From positions 6,566 through 70,565 of the forward strand of contig CAWEJL010000010.1 in assembly GCA_963809385.1 (NCBI GenBank): 64,000 nucleotides of DNA, given 5' to 3'. This document shows, piece after piece, positions 1 through 9,840 of the stretch. A model generated the notes under the pieces. That model made no database searches. It saw only the letters and a list, made by a program, of their open reading frames with translations, and was not told the origin of the DNA. Position numbers and translations under genes: made by a program. Within the stretch, counting starts at the first letter, position 1, and every line of letters starts with the position of its first letter. The DNA is from JAKAIY01 sp963809385. Lineage in GTDB: Bacteria; Chloroflexota; Ktedonobacteria; Ktedonobacterales; JADMIN01.

Positions 1-1
1 T

Positions 2-2949
2 CTCTCGCGCGCGCTGCCGTGGGGTCCCGCGCACTCGGTCGCCTTCGGGCCAAACGGCGCCGTCATCGTCGGCCGCAACACCGACGAGCCAGCCCACTGG
101 AAACGCTATCGCGGCGGCACCGCCGGGTATCTGTGGATTGACCCGCATGGGGCTGGTGAGTTCCACCGTCTGCTCGACCTGAAGAGCAACATCGCCTATC
201 CTTGCTGGGTGGACGAGCGGGTCTACTTCATCTCCGATCACGAGGGCATCGGCAACGTCTATTCCTGCCTACCCTCCGGTCACGACCTGCGCCGCCACAG
301 CGATCAGCGCGACTTCTACGCGCGCGGCCTGGCAACCGACGGGCGCACGCTGGTTTACCACGCTGGCGGAGACCTCTTCGCGCTCTCGCCTGATGGGACG
401 GGCGGGCGCAAGGTCGAGGTAGCCCTGACCGGCACGCGCACACAGCGCGCGCGCAAGTTCACGCCCGCTGGCCGCTGGCTGGAGTCCTGGGCGCCGAACC
501 AGCGCGGCGACCGCGTGGCGCTGACCACACGCGGCAAGCTCTTCAGCATGGGCGCCTTCGAGGGCGCCGTCGCGCAGCAGGGCGACACGGAGGCGACCCG
601 CTACCGCATGGTGACGTGGCTGGCGGACGGCAAGCGCATCGCCGCCATCGCCGACGCCGGCGACGAGCCGCGGCTGGCGGTCTTCTCCGCCGATGGCGCG
701 AGCGAGACGCGCGTCTTCGACAGCCTCGATGTCGGTCACGTCATGGAGCTGGAAGCGGCGCCGGTCGGCGCGCTGGTGGCGCTCTCCAATCATCGCGGCG
801 ATTTCGCCGTGGTGGACGTGGACAGCGGCGAGATGCGCGTGCTCGATCACACCGATCACGGCCGCGAAGAAGACGCGATGCACCAGCGCGGCCTGGGCTG
901 GTCGCCGGATGGCCAGTGGCTGGCGTACAGCTTCGCGATCAACGGGCGGCAGACGGCGGTCAAGCTGGCGCGTGTGGCGACCGGTGAGACGTGGCAGGTC
1001 ACCGAGCCGGTGCGCTTTGACATGGCCCCCGCCTTCGACCCGGAGGGCAAGTATCTCTACTTCCTGAGCGCGCGCGACTTCGACCCCGTGCAGGACCAGC
1101 TACTGTTCGACATGAGTTTCCCGCGCGGGATGCGCCCATATCTCATCACGCTCAAGCGCGACACGCGCTCGCCCTTCGCGCCGCTGCCACCCGCGCCGGA
1201 GGACGATGGAGAAGGAGAAGGCGGAGGACAAGCCCGCCGCTGAAGGCGAGGCCGCCGCGAACAGATGGCGCGGAGCAGCCGGACAGCGCCAGCGACGCGC
1301 CGAAGCCGGTGGAGATTGACCTGGAGGGCATCAGCGGGCGCGTCGTGCGGTTCCCGGTTTCGGAGGGGCGCTACAGCCGTATCGCGGGCATCCCCGGCGG
1401 CGCGGTCTTCACCATGACGCCGATCGAGGGGACGCTGAACGATAGCTGGACCTCGCTCACGCCGCCCAGCAATGGCTCGCTCAGCGTCTACCGCTTCGAG
1501 AGCGCCAAGCTGGATCAGCTCGCTGGCGCGATCAGCGACTTCGCCGTCACCGCCGATGGCAAGATGCTGCTCTACCGCTCGAATGACCGTCTGCGCCTCA
1601 TCCGGGCGGGCGAGAAACCCGCTGATGGGCCTGATGGGGACCATCCAGGGCGCGCCTCGGGCTGGCTCGACCTCGACCGCGTGAAGGTCGGTGTCTGGCC
1701 GGGCGCCGAGTGGCGGCAGATGTACCGCGAGGCGTGGCGGCTCCAGCGCGAGCAGTACTGGACCGCCGACATGAGCGGCATTGACTGGGAGGCGGTGCGC
1801 GACCGCTACGAGCCGCTGGTGGACCGCGTAGGCTCGCGCGCGGAGCTCTCCGACCTGATCTGGGAGATGCAGGGCGAGCTAGGCTCGTCCCACGCCTACG
1901 AGTTCGGCGGCGAGTATCGCGAGCGCCCGCACTACGCGCAGGGCAGCCTTGGCTGTGACTGGGCGTTCGACGAAGCCACTGGCGCCTATACCATCGCCCG
2001 CATCGCGCGCGGCGACACCTGGGCTCCCGACGCGACCTCGCCACTGACAGCGCCAGGCGTCAACGTCGCGGTGGGCGACGCGATCGTCGCCATCAACGGC
2101 CAGCGCGTCACCCGCGAGCGCAGCCCGCAGAGCCTGCTTGTCAACCAGGCGGGCGCCGAGGTCGAAGTGCTGGTGCGCCCAGCGGGGAGTGAGCAGACGC
2201 GCGCCGTCACCGTCCGCGCGCTGGGCAGCGACTTCCAGGCGCGCTACATGGACTGGGTGGAGGGCAACCGCCGCCTGATCCACGAGCGCTCGAACGGGCG
2301 TGTGGGCTACATCCACGTGCCGGACATGAGTCCCTTCGGCTTCGCGATGTTCCACCGCTACTTCACGCAGGAGTACGACTATGAGGGCCTGATCGTGGAT
2401 GTGCGCTGGAATGGCGGCGGCAACGTCTCCAGTCTGGTGCTGGAGAAGCTGATGCGCCCGCGCCTGGGCTACAGCTTCCAGCGCTGGAGCGGCGCGGCGC
2501 CGTACTTCATCGAATCGCCGCGCGGCGCGATCGTTGGCATCACCGACGAGAACGCGGGCTCCGACGGCGACATCTTCAGCCACGCCTTCAAGATGCTGAA
2601 TCTGGGGCCGCTGGTAGGCAAGCGCACGTGGGGCGGCGTGGTGGGCATCAGCCCATATATCGCGCTGGCCGATGGCACGCTGACCACTCAGCCGGAGTTC
2701 AGCTTCTGGTTCCGCGATGTGGGCTGGGGCGTTGAGAACTACGGCACGGACCCCACCATCGAGGTGGACAACACGCCGCAGGACTACGCGCGCGGCGCCG
2801 ACCCGCAGCTGGAGCGGGCGCTAGCCGAGGCGATGCGATTGGTGGAGGAGCGCCCGTCGCAGACACCGGAGACTGGCCCGCGTCCTCAAAAGCCGCTGCC
2901 GCACGTCGCACCACGGGTGATAGTGGCGAAGACGGCGAAAGGCTCCTAG
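2..2949 (+). CDS. Tricorn-like serine protease (S41), 5' partial, frameshifted
   Basis: This is a cytosolic self-compartmentalising peptidase of the Tricorn family, which degrades oligopeptides released by larger proteases. The reading frame enters from the window edge with the beta-propeller motif RNTDEPAHWKRYRGG. Propeller blades run to about 1200, then a Glu/Ala-rich linker, a second propeller, a PDZ domain (about 2040-2220) and the S41 catalytic core. The catalytic His is in GSSHAYE (codon 1891) and the nucleophile Ser is in ENAGSDGD (codon 2560). The supporting Glu is in VENYGTDP near 2735. Two indels in the low-complexity linker between about 1200 and 1265 break the frame: the first part stops at 1243 and the second is open from before 1309. 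A strong hairpin lies 30 bases after the stop. The family call is firm; whether the break is real is doubtful. Confidence 0.9.
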
Positions 2950-2979
2950 CGGCTGATCGCTTGCGGTATGCGGCGCATA

Positions 2980-3024
2980 CGACAGGCGGCGAAATCGTCT
3001 CGATGACGATTTCGCCGCCTGTCG
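2980..3024. terminator. Perfect 20-bp hairpin after the protease gene
   Basis: Bases 2980-2999 pair perfectly with 3005-3024 around a five-base loop (3000-3004). It sits between the protease stop and tyrA. There is no T-run on either side, so it may be a terminator of the U-poor kind common in GC-rich genomes, or an RNA-stability or repeat structure. Confidence 0.5.
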
Positions 3025-3125
3025 CTGTTCCGAGTCCACTCCAGCATGGCGATCCATCTTTCGTCCGCGCTCGTTCGTATCATATGAGCGAGCGAAAAGA
3101 TCGCGCGACTGGAGGCGTAAAGGAT

Positions 3126-4050
3126 ATGGAGCAAGACGCGCCCGGCCCGCAGGAGCGGGCCGCCATCCTGGGGCTGGGCCTGATGGGCGGCTCGCTGGGG
3201 CTGGCGCTGAAGCGGGCGTGGCCAGCGGCTGCTCTCGCGGGCTACGATCCGGCGCCGGGCGTGGCGGAGCGGGCGCGGGCGCGCGGCGCGATTGACCGCC
3301 CCGCCGCCAGCGTCGCGGAGGCGTTGCACGGCGCCAGCCTGGTCGTGATAGCGGCGCCCACCCTGGCGGCGGAGGGCCTGCTGCGCGAGATTGGCGCGCA
3401 GTGGGACACGCTCGCGCCGGATGCGGTCGTTACCGACGTGTGCAGCGTCAAACAGCCCGTGGTGGCATGGGCGCGGACGCTGCTGTCCCAGCCCGCGCGC
3501 TTCGCGGGCGGCCACCCGATGGCTGGCTCCGAGCGCGACGGGATTGACGCGGCGGACGCGAGCCTGTACGCTGGCGCGCGATGGGTCATCACCCCTGACG
3601 CCGGAGACGGCGCCCGCCGCGCTGGCGCGGGTGGAGGCGCTGGCGCGCGCGGCGGGCGCTCATCCGCAGGTGATGGACGCCGCGACACATGATGAGGCGG
3701 TGGCTGGGGCCAGCCACCTGCCGCTGGTCGTCGCGGCGGCGCTGACGAGCGCGCTGGCGGAGGATGCGAGTTGGCCGCTGGTCGCCGCGCTGGCGTCGGG
3801 CGGCTATCGCGACACGACGCGCGTCGCGGCGGGCGATCCCGTCATGGGCCGCGACATTCTGCTCACCAACCGTGAGCAGATCCTCGCCCGGCTCGACGCC
3901 TTTACGGTGGCGCTGGAGCGGCTGCGCGCGGCGGTGGCCCGTGGCGACGGCGCGGCGGTCGAGGCGCTGATGCGGGCGGCTTACGAGGCGCGCCGGGCGT
4001 GGGCGGCGAAGCGCGAGCGCGCCGGCAGTGGCGCAGACGGCGTGCTATAA
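3126..4050 (+). CDS. tyrA: Prephenate dehydrogenase, frameshifted
   Basis: NAD(P)-dependent oxidative decarboxylation of prephenate in tyrosine synthesis. The N-terminal Rossmann fold opens with GLGLMGGSLG. It is followed by the conserved region TDVCSVKQPVV and the HPMAGSERDGI motif typical of TyrA. The C-terminal helical domain (from DAATHDEAVAGASHLP) is in another frame, so one indel lies at about 3590-3605, inside the sequence encoding VITPDAETAP. The start at 3126 was chosen because GGAGG lies 11 bases upstream and the Rossmann motif starts at the expected distance; the frame stays open further upstream without homology. The restored length is about 308 residues, normal for the family. 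A chorismate mutase gene lies about 22 kb away, not in this operon. Confidence 0.88.
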
Positions 4051-4102
4051 CGCAATTGAGCGGCGCGATGGGCGCGATACAGCAGAGAGGGTGAGAACGG
4101 AC

Positions 4103-5248
4103 ATGGCGCAAGGCCGGGATAACAAGAAGCTAGGCGATCGGGTGAAGAGCCTCTTCACGGTCTCCTCCGCGCTCTCGCTGCTGGCGGGTGTGCCATCGAA
4201 TCTGGCCACCGTCCGCAAGTTCATGTCGGCGGTGGACTGGCGCGCCGCGCAGGAGGAGATTGCGGGCGACCTGGAGGGGAAGATCGCCATCATCGGCATG
4301 CCCAACTCTGGCAAGTCCACCCTCTTCAATACGCTCGAAGGCAAATATCGCTCGTTCGTCTCGCCGGAGGCGGGCGCCACGACGGAATTCGTGCGCGGCT
4401 CGTTCGGTCCCTTCGCGTTGATAGACACCCCAGGCCATCTGCCCAGTTTGCAGGAGGAAGCCATCCACGAGGCGTCCGCCGTCCTCTACCTGATTGACGC
4501 GACGCAGGGTGTGCGCCCGCGCGACGCGGAAGTCATCCAGCGGCTGCGCGATGGTGAGAAGCCGTTCGTGGTGGCGCTCAACAAGACCGATCTGGTTCCA
4601 GGCGACGTGGATGAGGCGGCGGCGCGCGTGGCTGCGCGCCTGCATGTGACCGACGTGACGCCCATCTCCGCCCAGTCGGGCGACAATGTGGCCGAGGAGC
4701 TCATCCCGTCACTCATCAACACCAGCCCCGAAGTGGCGCTGATGTTAGGGCGCATGCTTCCCCAATACCGGCGCAGCGCGGCCAACAAGCTGGTGCGCAC
4801 GGCGACGCTGATCAGCCTGGCGGCAGGGCTCCAGCCCATACCGCTGGTAGACATCCCCATCCTGCTCAGCAATCAGGTACGCATGATCCTGCGCGTTGCG
4901 GCGGTGTATGGCGAGCCAGTGAGCGCGCAGCACCTGCGCGAGCTGGTCGCGACGGTAGCGGGCGGCCTGGCGATGCGTTATCTCGCCGAGGAGGTCGCCA
5001 AGATCGCGCCATTCGGTGGGGATCTGATCTCCGGAGCCATCGCCGCGGGCGGAACCTACGCGCTGGGGCAGGTCGCCATCGAGTATTTCGAGCGCGGCAA
5101 GCAACTCTCCTCCAAGCAGATCAATGACCTCTTCAAAGGGTACTACCGCCGCTATCGCGAGGAGCATCCCGCCGAGAAGCCCGCGCCCGCTCTGCCGCCG
5201 CCCAGCGCGCCAGCCGCCGCCAGCGATATCAGCGGCGGTGAAGCGTAG
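4103..5248 (+). CDS. Era/Der-like GTPase with C-terminal DUF697 domain
   Basis: The protein carries a complete GTPase core: P-loop GMPNSGKST, a G2 threonine in GATTEF, G3 DTPGH, G4 NKTD and a plausible G5 (SAQSG). The last 180 residues form a hydrophobic DUF697-like region (from NKLVRTATLISLAAG to the GGDLISGAIAAGG segment) of the kind found in YcjF and related membrane-associated GTPases. The C-terminal tail is Ala/Pro-rich. The start at 4103 follows AGAGAGGGTGAGAACGG; an upstream in-frame start at 4028 would overlap tyrA. The exact role is unknown: DUF697 GTPases are linked to membrane stress and possibly ribosome or envelope functions. It could be cotranscribed with tyrA, as the gap is about 50 bases. 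Confidence 0.82.
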   Translation: MAQGRDNKKLGDRVKSLFTVSSALSLLAGVPSNLATVRKFMSAVDWRAAQEEIAGDLEGKIAIIGMPNSGKSTLFNTLEGKYRSFVSPEAGATTEFVRGSFGPFALIDTPGHLPSLQEEAIHEASAVLYLIDATQGVRPRDAEVIQRLRDGEKPFVVALNKTDLVPGDVDEAAARVAARLHVTDVTPISAQSGDNVAEELIPSLINTSPEVALMLGRMLPQYRRSAANKLVRTATLISLAAGLQPIPLVDIPILLSNQVRMILRVAAVYGEPVSAQHLRELVATVAGGLAMRYLAEEVAKIAPFGGDLISGAIAAGGTYALGQVAIEYFERGKQLSSKQINDLFKGYYRRYREEHPAEKPAPALPPPSAPAAASDISGGEA

Positions 5249-5347
5249 CGAGGCGTCCCAATCGCTATACAAGCCGCGCGCGATATGCTAGAGTGCGGTG
5301 GCGCCGCTGGCTGGCCGCGCGCCGGGAATATTGTGTAGAGCGAGGGT

Positions 5348-7171
5348 GTGGGGCAGGTGACGTCGCGTAAAGCCACCATGAGCGCCATATCGGTCGCACT
5401 CAACACCACCGCGCTGGCGGCGCTTCGCGCCTTGCCCCCCGCCCCAGTCGCGCTCGCGGAGGCGCGTCAGATCGCCCAGCGTGGCGCCGTCGCTCCGCGC
5501 TCCGTGCGCCCGACCCATCCCACCGAACCGCTGCGCCCCTCCACAATGTCCACCACCGCGCTCGACGGGGATCAAGAGGCGGTTTACGCTGTCGCGCTGC
5601 CGGTTACCACCATCGGGCGCGCGCTCGACAATGCGATCAGCCTGCTCGATCCCGCCGTCTCACGCCAGCACGCACATCTCCTGCTGGAGGATGATGGATG
5701 GTGGATCGAGAATATCTCGCGGCGCAACCCGCTCTGGGTAGGTGGCGTGAAGATCGTCCCTGGCGAGCGCGGGCAGGTCCTGCCTGGTCAGACCATCCAG
5801 CTTGGCTCTTCACGCCTCCAGTTACTCGCGCCGCTCGTCGCGCCGCCGCGCGCCGACGAGCGCCCGGCCCGTCTAGCCACCGGCGACAGCGCCGGACGCT
5901 CCCCGTTCAACCCCCTCAGCCCAGGCGTCACGCTCCAGTTCGCGCTGCGTGGCCGGTTCAGCCGCAGCGCGCAGTGGGGGCTGCTGGCGCTGGCATTGGT
6001 CGTGTTCGTCGCCAGCGCCATCTTGACGCTCGATGTAGCGGCGCTGGCTGGACAGGCGGCGCTGGCCAGCGGTGGCCTGCGGCAGGCGCTCACCGCGGTG
6101 GCCATCCCGATCGCGCCAGCCCTGGGCATCGCGCTGGTCGTTGGCGCGCTAGATCGCTACGAGCGCGAGCCGCCCGTGATGATGATCGCGGCCTTCCTGT
6201 GGGGCGCGATCATCGCCATCCCGCCTACCCTCTTCATCGAGCGGGCGCTCGATAGCGCGCTCCTGTCGCTGCAAGGCGCGCTGCCTGGCGTGGGGGCGGG
6301 CGTAGCGGCCATCTGGCTGGCTGCGGGGCAGGCCGCGACGGCGGGCGTCACGGAGGAGCTCGTCAAGGGCGCGGGGCTGCTGGCGCTGCTGCTGGCGCTG
6401 CGCGACGAGTTCGACAATGTCACCGATGGGGTGATCTACGGCGCGCTGATTGGCGCGGGTTTCGCGATGGTTGAGAACACCGTCTATTTCGCGGTCACCC
6501 CGCGCGCCGAGCTTGGCTTTCTCATCATCGGGCGCATCGCGCTGGGCTGGCTGAGCCACTCCACTTTTACGGCGCTCTTTGGCGCGGGGCTGGGCTACAT
6601 CCGCGAGACGCGCGACCGCCGCGTGCGCTGGTTGGCGCCTATAGGCGGGCTATTCGGCGCCATCGTCCTGCACACCTACTTCGACTTCATCACCTATACC
6701 GCCTCATACGTCGGCGCCACGCGAACGCGCGCCAGTTCCAGCCCGCTGGGACGCCTGGGCGTGGCGCTGCCTTTCGTCGCGACCCTCGCCGCCTACACTC
6801 CGCTCTTCCTGGCCGCGCTGGCGCTTTTGAGCATCACCCTCCAGGCCCTGCGGCGTGAGGCCGCCATTGTCCGCACGTACCTCGCCGCCGAAACACTCAC
6901 CGGGGTGGTGACGCCCGACGAATATCTGCTCACCCAGGACGCGCGGCAGCGCTCGATAGTCGAGCGCGAATACGGGCTGCGATTCGGCTTGCGCGTCTAC
7001 CTGCTCGCCCGCGCGCTCTACCAGACGGAGACTGGCCTGGCCTTCCGCAAGTGGCATGTCGAGATGGGCGACCCGCCCAAACGCTCCGAGCGCCAGCCCG
7101 AAGACGCCTACCGCGAGCGCATCCCGCGCCTGCGCCGTGCCCTTGCTCGCGCGGTCGCGATCACACAGTAG
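5348..7171 (+). CDS. FHA domain fused to PrsW-family intramembrane protease
   Basis: Residues about 75-160 form an FHA phosphothreonine-binding domain, with TIGRALDNAI, SRQHA and the strand motif ENISRRNPLWV. After a linker come about eight hydrophobic segments with the PrsW glutamic-type protease signatures: ERYEREPP-like entry (DRYEREPP), TEELVKG at about residue 335 (the EExxK motif), FAMVENTVYF, LSHSTFTALFGAGLGY, and LHTYFDF. PrsW enzymes cleave membrane anti-sigma factors such as RsiW. The FHA domain could direct the enzyme to phosphorylated partners. The ECF sigma / membrane anti-sigma-like pair begins about 430 bases downstream, so a functional link is possible but unproven. The start is GTG at 5348; ATG at 5378 is an alternative. 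The frame is intact over 607 residues. Confidence 0.9.
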   Translation: MGQVTSRKATMSAISVALNTTALAALRALPPAPVALAEARQIAQRGAVAPRSVRPTHPTEPLRPSTMSTTALDGDQEAVYAVALPVTTIGRALDNAISLLDPAVSRQHAHLLLEDDGWWIENISRRNPLWVGGVKIVPGERGQVLPGQTIQLGSSRLQLLAPLVAPPRADERPARLATGDSAGRSPFNPLSPGVTLQFALRGRFSRSAQWGLLALALVVFVASAILTLDVAALAGQAALASGGLRQALTAVAIPIAPALGIALVVGALDRYEREPPVMMIAAFLWGAIIAIPPTLFIERALDSALLSLQGALPGVGAGVAAIWLAAGQAATAGVTEELVKGAGLLALLLALRDEFDNVTDGVIYGALIGAGFAMVENTVYFAVTPRAELGFLIIGRIALGWLSHSTFTALFGAGLGYIRETRDRRVRWLAPIGGLFGAIVLHTYFDFITYTASYVGATRTRASSSPLGRLGVALPFVATLAAYTPLFLAALALLSITLQALRREAAIVRTYLAAETLTGVVTPDEYLLTQDARQRSIVEREYGLRFGLRVYLLARALYQTETGLAFRKWHVEMGDPPKRSERQPEDAYRERIPRLRRALARAVAITQ

Positions 7172-7267
7172 GATCGCGGCGCCCCTCTCCACGCCGCCGG
7201 CGCCGCAGGCTCTTCAGGCGCAATCATCGGCGTCGGAGGGGCATGGAGGGTGTATTGAGCGGTACCA

Positions 7268-7416
7268 CTGAGAACTATCTGAAAACTAACTCCTGAGAGC
7301 GACGGTAACGCGGTTCCATTTTCTCTCGGATGCGGCAATTCGAGGGGAAATGTACCCTCAGTTGGCGTCTCTTGAGGGGGCGTTATCCTCACGTTGAGGC
7401 GTTTTCAGACCGTTTC
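7268..7416 (+). repeat. Left arm of ~150-bp inverted repeat enclosing sigma module
   Basis: This 149-base segment matches the reverse complement of 9405-9554 at roughly 93 percent by eye. The arms contain internal palindromic pieces, including CGAGGGGAAA and its complement, GTTTTCAGACCGTTTCTGAAAC (left arm end) and repeated CTTGAGG / GTTGAGG motifs. The arms bracket only the sigma and anti-sigma-like genes. The rest of the gap 7172-7598 holds no gene; a weak -10-like TATACA lies at 7447. Confidence 0.85.
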
Positions 7417-7598
7417 TGAAACGTTTGCGCCGCCTGCATGCATCGTTATACATAGTGACGCCGGATAGGCGTCGGTAAACGCTGGTGATGTCGTGGTGGC
7501 GGTGATGGCCGCGGTATCATCGGCGTCGCGAGGCTGGTGGGTGTCGCGATGACTACGCCCTTGTACGCTCGAGAGAGCGGCTTGCGGGATGAGAGTGT

Positions 7599-8150
7599 AT
7601 GGCAGATTCCAAAAGCTTCGCGACACTGGCTCCGCAGCACACGGCCGCGATGCGACACGCGGCGCGCGCGCTCGTGGGAACGGCTGACGCCGATGACGCG
7701 GCGCAAGAGGCTATTCTGCGCGCCTGGCAGGCATGGCCCACGCTGGTAGACGAGAGCCGGGCGCGGTCGTGGCTGCTGAAGATCACCGTCAACGTCTGCC
7801 TGCAGTGGCGGCGCGGGCGCTTCGGGACGTATTTGGCGCGCACGCTGCCTTACCAGTACACGCAGGACTGGCAACTCGCCACGCTCGAGGCCGATCCGGG
7901 AACGAGTGACCATCTTGGCTCGCTCGATCTACGCCGCGCTATCAACGAGCTTGGCGATGACATACGGATAGCTGTCGTGCTGCGCTACTACGGCGGGCTC
8001 GACGCGAACGAGATAGGCGAGACGCTCGGCGCGCCCGCGGCCACCATACGCACGCGCATCCGGCGCGGTCTTATCGCTCTTCACGCGCAGCTTGCCGCTG
8101 GAGGCCCCATCATGGCCCAAGCGTCAGACGGAGGATCATCTCATGGATAG
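7599..8150 (+). CDS. ECF-type RNA polymerase sigma factor
   Basis: A 183-residue alternative sigma factor of the sigma-70 family. Region 2 is visible as ALVGTADADDAAQEA...RAWQAWPTL followed by RSWLLKITVNVCLQWRR, the core-binding and -10 recognition helices. Region 4 is IAVVLRYYGGLDANEIGETLG followed by the recognition helix APAATIRTRIRRGL. No region 1 or 3 is present, as expected for ECF sigmas. The stop overlaps the next gene by eight bases (ATGGATAG), so the two are probably translationally coupled. Both genes sit inside a long inverted repeat. The overlap pattern suggests that the second protein controls this sigma. Confidence 0.92.
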   Translation: MADSKSFATLAPQHTAAMRHAARALVGTADADDAAQEAILRAWQAWPTLVDESRARSWLLKITVNVCLQWRRGRFGTYLARTLPYQYTQDWQLATLEADPGTSDHLGSLDLRRAINELGDDIRIAVVLRYYGGLDANEIGETLGAPAATIRTRIRRGLIALHAQLAAGGPIMAQASDGGSSHG

Positions 8151-9396
8151 CGACCAGCAGCCACTTGCGAGCGCCGAAGACCAGGCGCGCCTTGCGCCGG
8201 ACCTGGATGCGCTCGCCCACCGCCTGACGCTGGACGCCGCGGTGTGGGAGGCGGAGTCGCCCGATACGGGCGCACTTGGGGACTACGCGCGAACGCTCGC
8301 CGGAGCGCCGGAGCCGTCCGCCTCAGATAGCCCGCTCTCCACCGGGCCAGCGCCTGCGCCGCGCCCGTCGCGGCTGGGGTCCCCGGCGCCGCGCCAGCCC
8401 TCCGGCTGGGTGGCGTACGCGGTGACGTTCGGCCTGGTCGCGGCGATGGCGATGGCGCTTCTCTGGCCGTCGCTGCGCCCCCTCACGCGCACGGCCGACA
8501 GCCCGACACCCACAGTGGGCGCGGTGGCCACAGTTACCCCCCCCGCGACACCCGTTCCCACGTCAACGCCAGGGCCTAACGCGACGGCTACAGCCACTAC
8601 CGGCGGCTCGGGCGGCTCGGGTGGTGGCTCGGGTGGTGGCTCGGGTGGTGGCTCGGGATTCACCGTCACGCAGGTCAGCCTGTCGGTGAACACCGGGATC
8701 ACGCCTGACGCATCGTCAGGTTCCAGCGGGGTGGTGATAGCCAGCAACTCCTGCGGGCCCATGGTGAAGATCGGCATGGACATCACGCTCGCCACCTCCA
8801 ATCGTGTGCGGCAGGGAAAAATCACCTACCAGTGGCGCCGCAGCGATGGATATGTGTCCCAACCGATCTGGTTCATGTACGGCGATAGCTCTGGACCGCC
8901 ATTGGGAAGCATGCCAGCGCAGACCGGCGAGTGGGACCTCCCATCGGTCCAGGCGGACGGGTCGGCGCAGTGGATGGAGGTTGACGTGCTGGAGCCCAAC
9001 CCGATCAGTGCGCGGCTGAGCCTGCAGGCGCTCTGCCAGTTCAGTTCGCAAGGGGCCACACTCTCGGTTAACCCCACAGCCTACAACTGCTCGGCCGGCG
9101 GAGACCAGACTTTCACCTTCAGCGGTTCGGTCCAAAGCTCCTATGCGCCCGGCGGCGGCACGGTCACCTACCATTGGTGGCGCTCGGACGGGAGTGTGAG
9201 CGCGGACCAGACAGCGACCTTCGCTCAGGGCGTTAGCGCAGTGGCGGTCCAGCCAGACACCTGGGTGGCCCATGCGGCGGATGTTGGGTCTGGGAAGCAA
9301 CATTGGGAGCAACTGGTCATCACCGCGATCAGCCCGGGAACGCTCGCGAGTCCAACGCAAACGGGCTCGCCGGTCATCAGTCTTTCATGCCCGTGA
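8143..9396 (+). CDS. Membrane anti-sigma-like protein with two extracellular Ig-like repeats
   Basis: A 417-residue single-pass protein. The N-terminal ~85 residues are cytosolic and could bind the sigma factor; no zinc-binding HxxxCxxC motif is seen. One membrane segment (about residues 87-106, ending AMAMALLW) is followed by a Thr/Pro stretch and a Gly-Ser linker. Two tandem extracellular domains follow. Each has a YxWxRSDG strand (YQWRRSDG, YHWWRSDG) and a pair of cysteines that may form disulfides. The start at 8143 is chosen for GGAGG eight bases upstream and the overlap with the sigma stop. The architecture suggests an extracytoplasmic sensor that holds the sigma factor at the membrane. 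The function is inferred from position and topology, not from a recognised anti-sigma domain. Confidence 0.75.
   Translation: MDSDQQPLASAEDQARLAPDLDALAHRLTLDAAVWEAESPDTGALGDYARTLAGAPEPSASDSPLSTGPAPAPRPSRLGSPAPRQPSGWVAYAVTFGLVAAMAMALLWPSLRPLTRTADSPTPTVGAVATVTPPATPVPTSTPGPNATATATTGGSGGSGGGSGGGSGGGSGFTVTQVSLSVNTGITPDASSGSSGVVIASNSCGPMVKIGMDITLATSNRVRQGKITYQWRRSDGYVSQPIWFMYGDSSGPPLGSMPAQTGEWDLPSVQADGSAQWMEVDVLEPNPISARLSLQALCQFSSQGATLSVNPTAYNCSAGGDQTFTFSGSVQSSYAPGGGTVTYHWWRSDGSVSADQTATFAQGVSAVAVQPDTWVAHAADVGSGKQHWEQLVITAISPGTLASPTQTGSPVISLSCP
8602..8658 (+). repeat. In-frame Gly-Ser linker tandem repeat
   Basis: GGTGGTGGCTCG-type 12-base units repeated about three times, preceded by two nine-base GGCGGCTCG units. 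They encode the flexible (GGGS)n linker between the membrane segment and the outer domains. Slippage here would change linker length in frame. Confidence 0.85.
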
Positions 9397-9404
9397 GCAA
9401 CTGC

Positions 9405-9554
9405 GAAACGGTCTGAAAACGCCTCAACGTGAGGATAACGCCTCCTCAAGAGACGCCAACTGAGGGTACATTTCCCCTCGAATTGCCGCATACGAGGGGA
9501 AATGGAACCGCGTTACCGTCGTTCCCAGGAGTTAGTTTGCAGACAGTTTCTCAG
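9405..9554 (-). repeat. Right arm of ~150-bp inverted repeat enclosing sigma module
   Basis: The reverse complement matches 7268-7416. It begins nine bases after the anti-sigma-like stop codon and runs up to the edge of the next small element, whose first six bases (TCTCAG) it shares. The arms differ by scattered substitutions and a one-base gap. Confidence 0.85.
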
Positions 9555-9840
9555 CTAGACTTTATCCATTCGACTCCTCACCGCCTGCGTGCAGATGGGC
9601 CCTGGCGTCAGCCTCGTCCGCCTTTTCGATGTCCTCGCTGTAGAGCGATGTCGGAAAACCCTGCCAGGGCTGACGCCAGGAAACCAGGGCCTTGGTGGTC
9701 ACATGGGCTGCTGTGTCCCGCCAGACGCGAGGGCGCTCAGAGACTGGTGTCGCAGCTGGCGCCGTCATGCATTATGTCGTGTTGCGTGTGCTGCGCGACC
9801 ATACTTCCCGAGGTCGCAAATGGATAAAGTCTAGCTGAGA
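9549..9840. mobile_element. 292-bp MITE-like element with 22-bp terminal inverted repeats
   Basis: Bases 9549-9570 are perfectly inverted at 9819-9840 (22 of 22). Inside, CCTGGCGTCAGCC near 9601 is inverted as GGCTGACGCCAGG near 9668, giving a nested fold. There is no convincing coding frame. The element ends exactly where a minus-strand protein frame resumes, which suggests insertion into an older gene. No target duplication is clear. Confidence 0.7.

Noticed and set aside
269..883. Minus-strand open frame inside the Tricorn gene
   Set aside because: Shadow of the propeller domain, typical for GC-rich coding DNA.
9429..9827. Plus-strand open frame across the right arm and the 292-bp element
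   Set aside because: It consists of repeat-derived sequence without protein-like composition or ribosome site.
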